A DNA stretch of 9,712 nt, taken from JACKCP01 sp051744925 (GTDB lineage Bacteria > Desulfobacterota > Desulfobacteria > Desulfobacterales > JACKCP01). The first letter of the stretch is position 1, and every line of letters starts with the position of its first letter. Of this stretch, positions 6,470 through 9,712 are shown piece by piece. The stretch lies in the NCBI GenBank assembly GCA_051744925.1, contig JBNJDM010000080.1, positions 1-9,712 of the forward strand, given 5' to 3'. Below the pieces are notes generated by a model, which was not told where the DNA came from, made no database searches, and worked only from the letters and a program-made list of their open reading frames with translations. The translations under genes and the position numbers were made by a program.

Positions 6470-7213
6470 ATGAACATATATGAAAAACTTTTTCTTGCAT
6501 TTGAAGCTAAGGCTAAACCTTTATATATTGATAAAGTATTAACTGGACTTTCCTATACTGCTGTAAAGCTTTCCAACGGCAACACCGGAATTGCTTATAC
6601 TAATCATGGTTTAAAACCTTTTTCTGAAGAATTTTATCCGGAAAATACTGAAGCAATAAACTATCTTTTTTTTATAAAAAGTCAGCATCCACTTAAAAAA
6701 AGCATAGGGATTGCTTTGATTAATGCTTTAAACCACGACTATACCTTATCCTTGCACGACGATGACAACAATACCGGACTTTTTACTTATTTAGATATAA
6801 ATAGCAGAACAAAAATATCAATGGCAGGTTTTATAAAACCGCTTGCAGATAAAATTAATACAAAAACTAAATTTTTAGATGTTTTGGATTATGATAAAAA
6901 AACAGGTTGTGAAAAAGCATTTTTAAAAAACTTAAAAAAGAGTGATTATCTTATAATAACTTCTTCATCACTTCTGAATTCAACCCTGGAACCTTTTTTA
7001 AAAGAAAAAAACCAAAAAACCAAAGCAGTTCTTATAGGCCCTACTGCTCCGATGTCTGAACAGGCTTTTAAAGGTACGGGAATTAGTCTTTTGGCCGGAT
7101 CTCATATTAAACCGGGTTGTGAAGAGGTTGTTTTGGAAAAAGTTGCAAAAGGGTTTGGCACACCTGTCCTGAAAAAATTTCTTAGAAAAACTGTATTAAA
7201 GATCCCTGAATAA
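6470..7213 (+). CDS. DUF4213/DUF364-type putative heavy-metal chelation protein
   Basis: A 247-residue soluble protein with no signal peptide. The N-terminal half, with GNTGIAYTNHG (37-47) and a basic loop, resembles the DUF4213 enolase-N-like domain. The C-terminal half, with DYLIITSSSLLNSTLEPFL (159-177) and VLIGPTAPMSEQAF (187-200) followed by LLAGSHIKPG, matches DUF364, a Rossmann-like domain annotated as putative heavy-metal chelation. The biochemical role of the family is not established, though members often sit near metal-cofactor or transport genes. A CAGGGA lies 6 nt before the ATG. It follows the DUF1207 gene by 51 nt, probably on the same transcript. The stop codon lies inside a hairpin shared with the convergent foldase gene. 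Confidence 0.8.
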   Translation: MNIYEKLFLAFEAKAKPLYIDKVLTGLSYTAVKLSNGNTGIAYTNHGLKPFSEEFYPENTEAINYLFFIKSQHPLKKSIGIALINALNHDYTLSLHDDDNNTGLFTYLDINSRTKISMAGFIKPLADKINTKTKFLDVLDYDKKTGCEKAFLKNLKKSDYLIITSSSLLNSTLEPFLKEKNQKTKAVLIGPTAPMSEQAFKGTGISLLAGSHIKPGCEEVVLEKVAKGFGTPVLKKFLRKTVLKIPE

Positions 7214-7232
7214 TTTCAGCAAAAAATTATTC
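7208..7232. terminator. Weak hairpin across the convergent gene ends
   Basis: A perfect 9-bp inverted repeat, GAATAATTT (7208-7216) and AAATTATTC (7224-7232), with a 7-base loop. It contains the stop codons of both the DUF364-type gene and the foldase. It is AT-rich and lacks a T-run on either side, so it may only weakly end or separate the two convergent transcripts. Confidence 0.35.
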
Positions 7233-8297
7233 CTTGCTATCAAAACCGTATTCAGAAAGCATCTTTTCTCTTTCCTTTTTTATATTTTCTGTTCTTTCAA
7301 ACCGTTTTGCCTGTTCTTTTGTAAATATTTGCTGTTTAATCTTTGAAATCTCAGATTCTTTTTCTTCTGTACTTAAATCTTTGTCAGAAAACACCTGCTG
7401 TTTTTCTGTTCTGAAATTTTCTACTGCTGATTTATATTTTTTTTGATCTTTTACAAGATTGTTCCTTTTTTCAAGGGACTCTTTTGAAAAATATTTTCCT
7501 CTTAATTTCTCTTTTTCTTTTTGTTGATTTTCTTGGGAAAGCTCTGAAATATCTTTTTTATATAAATTCAAAGCTTCTCTGTACTCCTGATATGAAGATT
7601 TTTTTTCATCTTTTTCTATATCATCATATTTTGAATCGATTTCTTTTAAAAGCGACTCTTTTTCATATGAATAAAGATCTTTACTGTTTAAGACATAATT
7701 TTTTTCAATACTGTATCTTTTCCTTAACTCTTCTTCTTTATACAATACATCATATAAATCTTTACCCAGATAATCTTTTCTAAACTCTGAAATATAATCA
7801 AGCCTTTCCAGAATATCATCTTTTGTCGTAACTGCGGAAAATCCCTGAATACTGTTTGAAAGCTCCTGGCTGCAGTTTACAAATTCAGTGTATAGTTCAA
7901 ATAAAGCCTCTGCCTTTTTTTCATCAAAATTTTTCTTTAAATAAGCAAGAACTTCTTCAAAATGAACTGATGTATTATATGAAGATTTGAATCTGGACAT
8001 GATTTCATGAAACTGCTCAAGAAGGTTTTCTTCCTCTTTTAAAATTTTTTTTTTAGATTTTGTGATTGAATTGTTCTTATTTTTTTTTCCGGATTCAGTT
8101 TGTTTTTTTGTATGTTTTATTTCTAAAGATTGTAAATCAGCTTCTTTGCTGGTCTCATTATTATGCTCGGCCTTATAAACCTTTTTTTCTGAAATTTTTT
8201 CTATATCAACAGACCCGTCTGATGCAATCAGTATAAGACCGGAAAAAATTGTCACTATAAGAATCAGTGCTGAGCTTATTAACATTTTTAAGTTCAA
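7227..8297 (-). CDS. Lipase foldase (LifO-type steric chaperone), divergent
   Basis: From the chosen TTG start this is 356 residues: a short N-terminus (MNLKM), one membrane anchor (about 6-25), a lysine-rich polar linker to about residue 85, then a long, mostly alpha-helical domain. EFRKDYLGKDLYDVLYKEEE (171-190), followed by a YSIE stretch, and the segment from YFSKES (269) to LSTEEK match the helical repeats of proteobacterial lipase chaperones. The family is anchored in the inner membrane and folds its cognate lipase in the periplasm before type II secretion. The lipase gene lies immediately upstream. The N-terminal Lif motif RxxFDYxLSxxGE is not recognisable; the matching place reads LLEQFHEIMSRFKSS (92-106). 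Start sites are ambiguous: TTG 8348, TTG 8297 (AGG 9 nt before) or ATG 8285. Confidence 0.78.
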   Translation of the reverse strand: MNLKMLISSALILIVTIFSGLILIASDGSVDIEKISEKKVYKAEHNNETSKEADLQSLEIKHTKKQTESGKKNKNNSITKSKKKILKEEENLLEQFHEIMSRFKSSYNTSVHFEEVLAYLKKNFDEKKAEALFELYTEFVNCSQELSNSIQGFSAVTTKDDILERLDYISEFRKDYLGKDLYDVLYKEEELRKRYSIEKNYVLNSKDLYSYEKESLLKEIDSKYDDIEKDEKKSSYQEYREALNLYKKDISELSQENQQKEKEKLRGKYFSKESLEKRNNLVKDQKKYKSAVENFRTEKQQVFSDKDLSTEEKESEISKIKQQIFTKEQAKRFERTENIKKEREKMLSEYGFDSKE

Positions 8298-8353
8298 ATT
8301 TACCAACCTATAAACAAAGAATTTCAAATAAAAACAAAACCTTAACAAAAGAC

Positions 8354-8393
8354 AAAGATTTAACCTGAATATAAAAATCCAGATTAAATCTTT
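8354..8393 (-). other. Long intercistronic hairpin between lipase and foldase
   Basis: On the minus strand a 17-bp stem (8393-8377 with 8370-8354) and a 6-base loop lie 20 nt after the lipase stop. Two of the pairs are G-U; on the plus strand both are A-C mismatches, so the fold is complete only in the mRNA of this operon. There is no continuous U-tract, so it is more likely a leaky attenuator, an mRNA processing or a 3'-end stabilising element than a full terminator. It would hide the TTG at 8348, which favours a foldase start at 8297 or 8285. Confidence 0.65.
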
Positions 8394-8412
8394 ATGTTAC
8401 ATTTATTATTAA

Positions 8413-9297
8413 TTAAAACCCCGAGTTTTTAAGATCTTCCACAAGGCCTACATAAAAACCAGGAGCATTAAATCCGGGAGTAATACCAAAAGCCTGATCA
8501 ACAATATTCAGATGGTCTACACCAGGGCTGTACCAGGCACCTTTTTCAACTCCTCTGAAGTTGCCCCATTTTGCGCTGTCTACACTTACAAGACCATCAT
8601 TGGCTCCTTCCTGTGTTAACATTATAAGCCAGGTCGCCTGAAGTACGATGTTCGGACATGACCATTTAGCCTTTGATGTATAGCTCTGGTAATAAACCCC
8701 ATCAGCGTTTGGAGTATTTGGATTAAATACATTAATCATATAATCTGTTGTTATATCTAAAGCATTCTGAAGGCTGTCAGGATCATCATCTCCCATTATC
8801 CATGTATATATAAAATCAAGAGAATCTCCAACTTCATCATGAAACCAGCCCGGAACACCGTTTACTATCAAATCAGCTATGGAACTTCCTTTATGTGGTC
8901 CTGAAATACTTGTATAGCTTGCAACGTAAGGAGCAAGGCCAAGATTTGATATTGCATATCTTGTATATATTGTTCCGTGTGAATGACCTATTATATTGAC
9001 TTTATCGGCACCTGTTGCAGCCAGTATATCATACACCTGGTCAGTAAAATCTTCTGCTTTAGCAACAGTTCCGTCCATTCCGTTTACCGATGTTTTATAT
9101 ACCTGCGCTCCGTTTGCAATAAGAGAATTATCTATTCTGCCCCAGTAGTCTACAATTCCAAGAATTTCTGCACTAGCCCCCATTCCGTGAGCGAGTACCA
9201 CAGGATATTTTGTAGATGTTTTACCTGCTGAAGCATTTTGAAAACTTATTAATAATAAAGCTAAAACTGACATTGTTAAAATAACTGATTTTTTCAT
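8413..9297 (-). CDS. Secreted triacylglycerol lipase, family I (LipA-like)
   Basis: A 294-residue alpha/beta hydrolase. The signal peptide MKKSVILTMSVLALLLIS... ends at NASA, with likely cleavage after Ala24. The oxyanion motif AHGMG (36-40) and the nucleophile elbow GHSHG give Ser106. Asp234 (ANDGLV) and His262 (DHLNIVDQ) complete the catalytic triad. These motifs are those of Pseudomonas/Burkholderia family I.1/I.2 lipases, which hydrolyse long-chain triacylglycerols outside the cell. Only Cys214 remains, so the conserved disulfide cannot form, and the calcium-ligand aspartate of HLDEVNQ is Asn264. GGAGGGG directly before the ATG at 9297 sets the start; an ATG or alternative codon 12 residues upstream (9333) would place charged residues before the signal peptide. 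The foldase gene follows, giving a classic lipase-foldase operon. Export is probably by Sec and then type II secretion. Confidence 0.92.
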   Translation of the reverse strand: MKKSVILTMSVLALLLISFQNASAGKTSTKYPVVLAHGMGASAEILGIVDYWGRIDNSLIANGAQVYKTSVNGMDGTVAKAEDFTDQVYDILAATGADKVNIIGHSHGTIYTRYAISNLGLAPYVASYTSISGPHKGSSIADLIVNGVPGWFHDEVGDSLDFIYTWIMGDDDPDSLQNALDITTDYMINVFNPNTPNADGVYYQSYTSKAKWSCPNIVLQATWLIMLTQEGANDGLVSVDSAKWGNFRGVEKGAWYSPGVDHLNIVDQAFGITPGFNAPGFYVGLVEDLKNSGF

Positions 9298-9300
9298 TTT

Positions 9301-9307
9301 CCCCTCC
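9301..9307 (-). promoter_or_regulatory. Ribosome binding site that fixes the lipase start
   Basis: GGAGGGG on the minus strand; the GGAG ends 6 nt before the ATG at 9297. It lies inside the longer frame beginning at 9333, so it supports the shorter start, which begins with a normal signal peptide. Confidence 0.8.
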
Positions 9308-9343
9308 GGATTTTTTTCTCTCTCTATTAACACTCGGCTGCAA

Positions 9344-9360
9344 AGTAAACACTGTTCACT
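9344..9360. promoter_or_regulatory. 17-bp operator-like palindrome in the lipase leader
   Basis: Read on the minus strand: AGTGAACAGTGTTTACT, two 8-base arms around one central base with a single mismatched pair. The shape and the AGTGAAC...ACT ends resemble, from memory, operators of TetR-family fatty-acid regulators (FabR, DesT). It lies between the predicted transcription start and the lipase ribosome binding site, a place where a repressor could block transcription. Confidence 0.45.
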
Positions 9361-9393
9361 ATTAATACAAAAAAAATATTGGGTTTCTTTTTT

Positions 9394-9421
9394 TCTATAT
9401 TACCAAATGACATTGTGTCAA
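9394..9421 (-). promoter_or_regulatory. Sigma-70-type promoter of the lipase-foldase operon
   Basis: On the minus strand a perfect -35 TTGACA (9421-9416) is followed after 16 bases by TATAGA (9399-9394). Transcription would start near 9387, giving a leader of about 90 nt. An inverted repeat TGACA-N3-TGTCA (9408-9420) overlaps the -35 element and could be an operator. Confidence 0.55.
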
Positions 9422-9712
9422 CAGAAAAACTAACTTTTTCTTCAAAAAACCGAACAAAAACCTTTAAAAACAGTATATTTAAAAAAACAACAGGTCAAAA
9501 AAACAGTGTTTTTTATACCAAAAACTATTTAGTGACTTGCCGAAATCCGGATTTTGTTTTTCAGTTATGACAGATGTAAAAATAACAGCAGGAATACTAA
9601 AATATTTTGAAAATAAAATTTTTCATCTAAAACAGAAAAAGGCTAAAAAGGAAGTTAGCGTTTAGAAACTATTTAATTTTCTAAAAAACAAACCAAATAA
9701 AAAACCCCTGCC
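9422..9712. other. AT-rich right-edge intergenic region
   Basis: No credible gene. Short open frames are present (a 63-codon TTG frame and a 32-codon ATG frame at 9567-9665) without a ribosome binding site or recognisable protein. The last bases (AAAAAACCCCTGCC) could be the first arm of a terminator that continues outside the window; this cannot be confirmed. Confidence 0.4.
9498..9514. promoter_or_regulatory. Second palindrome upstream of the lipase promoter
   Basis: AAAAAACAGTGTTTTTT, a perfect 17-base palindrome with one central base. It shares the core AACA-N-TGTT with the palindrome at 9344-9360, about 150 bases away. It may be a second binding site for the same regulator, or an A/T-run coincidence. 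Confidence 0.3.

Noticed and set aside
7484..7783. 99-codon plus-strand frame rich in Phe and Leu
   Set aside because: It mirrors the lysine- and glutamate-rich foldase on the other strand; the apparent hydrophobicity is the complement of that codon use, not a membrane protein.
9379..9570. 63-codon TTG reading frame on the plus strand
   Set aside because: It runs across the lipase promoter region, lacks a ribosome binding site and has a composition typical of chance frames.
9567..9665. 32-codon ATG reading frame near the right edge
   Set aside because: No ribosome binding site, lysine-rich composition expected from AT-rich DNA, and no recognisable family.

Overview
The window is about two-thirds A+T. 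It looks like a piece of the chromosome of an anaerobic, respiring Gram-negative bacterium. Multiheme c-type cytochromes, an oxygen-sensitive-type hybrid cluster protein, an outer-membrane barrel protein and a lipase with its own membrane-anchored foldase are all present. A low-GC Desulfobacterota-like sulfate reducer fits best; this is an inference, and a Campylobacterota-like origin is the main alternative. I see no transposase, phage gene, CRISPR array, tRNA or rRNA.

Layout. At the left edge, an EpmA/GenX-type lysyl-tRNA synthetase paralogue (EF-P lysylation) and a small heavy-metal-associated (HMA) protein run rightward and end at a strong bidirectional terminator. Leftward from there lies hcp (hybrid cluster protein/hydroxylamine reductase). 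Beyond hcp is a two-gene leftward operon: a membrane-anchored tetraheme NapC/NrfH-type quinol dehydrogenase followed by an octaheme hydroxylamine-oxidoreductase-like cytochrome. A 400-base AT-rich gap separates this operon from a rightward pair: a DUF1207-type outer-membrane barrel and a DUF364/DUF4213-type Rossmann-like protein. This pair converges on a leftward lipase-foldase operon, and the right edge is the AT-rich promoter region of the lipase.

The centre of interest is the nitrogen cassette. NapC-like protein plus HAO-like octaheme plus Hcp is the gene set proposed for the 'reverse HURM' route of nitrite ammonification in Nautilia and Campylobacter: quinol to NapC-like protein to HAO-like protein, reducing nitrite to hydroxylamine, then Hcp reducing hydroxylamine to ammonium. 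The hcp gene has a perfect FNR-consensus palindrome (TTGAT-N4-ATCAA). A TATTAT -10 element sits at exactly the spacing of a class II FNR/CRP-activated promoter, which predicts a leader of about 177 nt. The same palindrome occupies the tail of the cytochrome operon's terminator.

The second noteworthy unit is the lipase-foldase pair. The lipase has its catalytic triad but lacks the usual disulfide and at least one usual calcium ligand. Its foldase keeps the C-terminal helical repeats but lacks a recognisable form of the essential N-terminal motif. A long hairpin that pairs fully only in the minus-strand RNA separates the two genes, and palindromic operator-like sites lie in the lipase control region.
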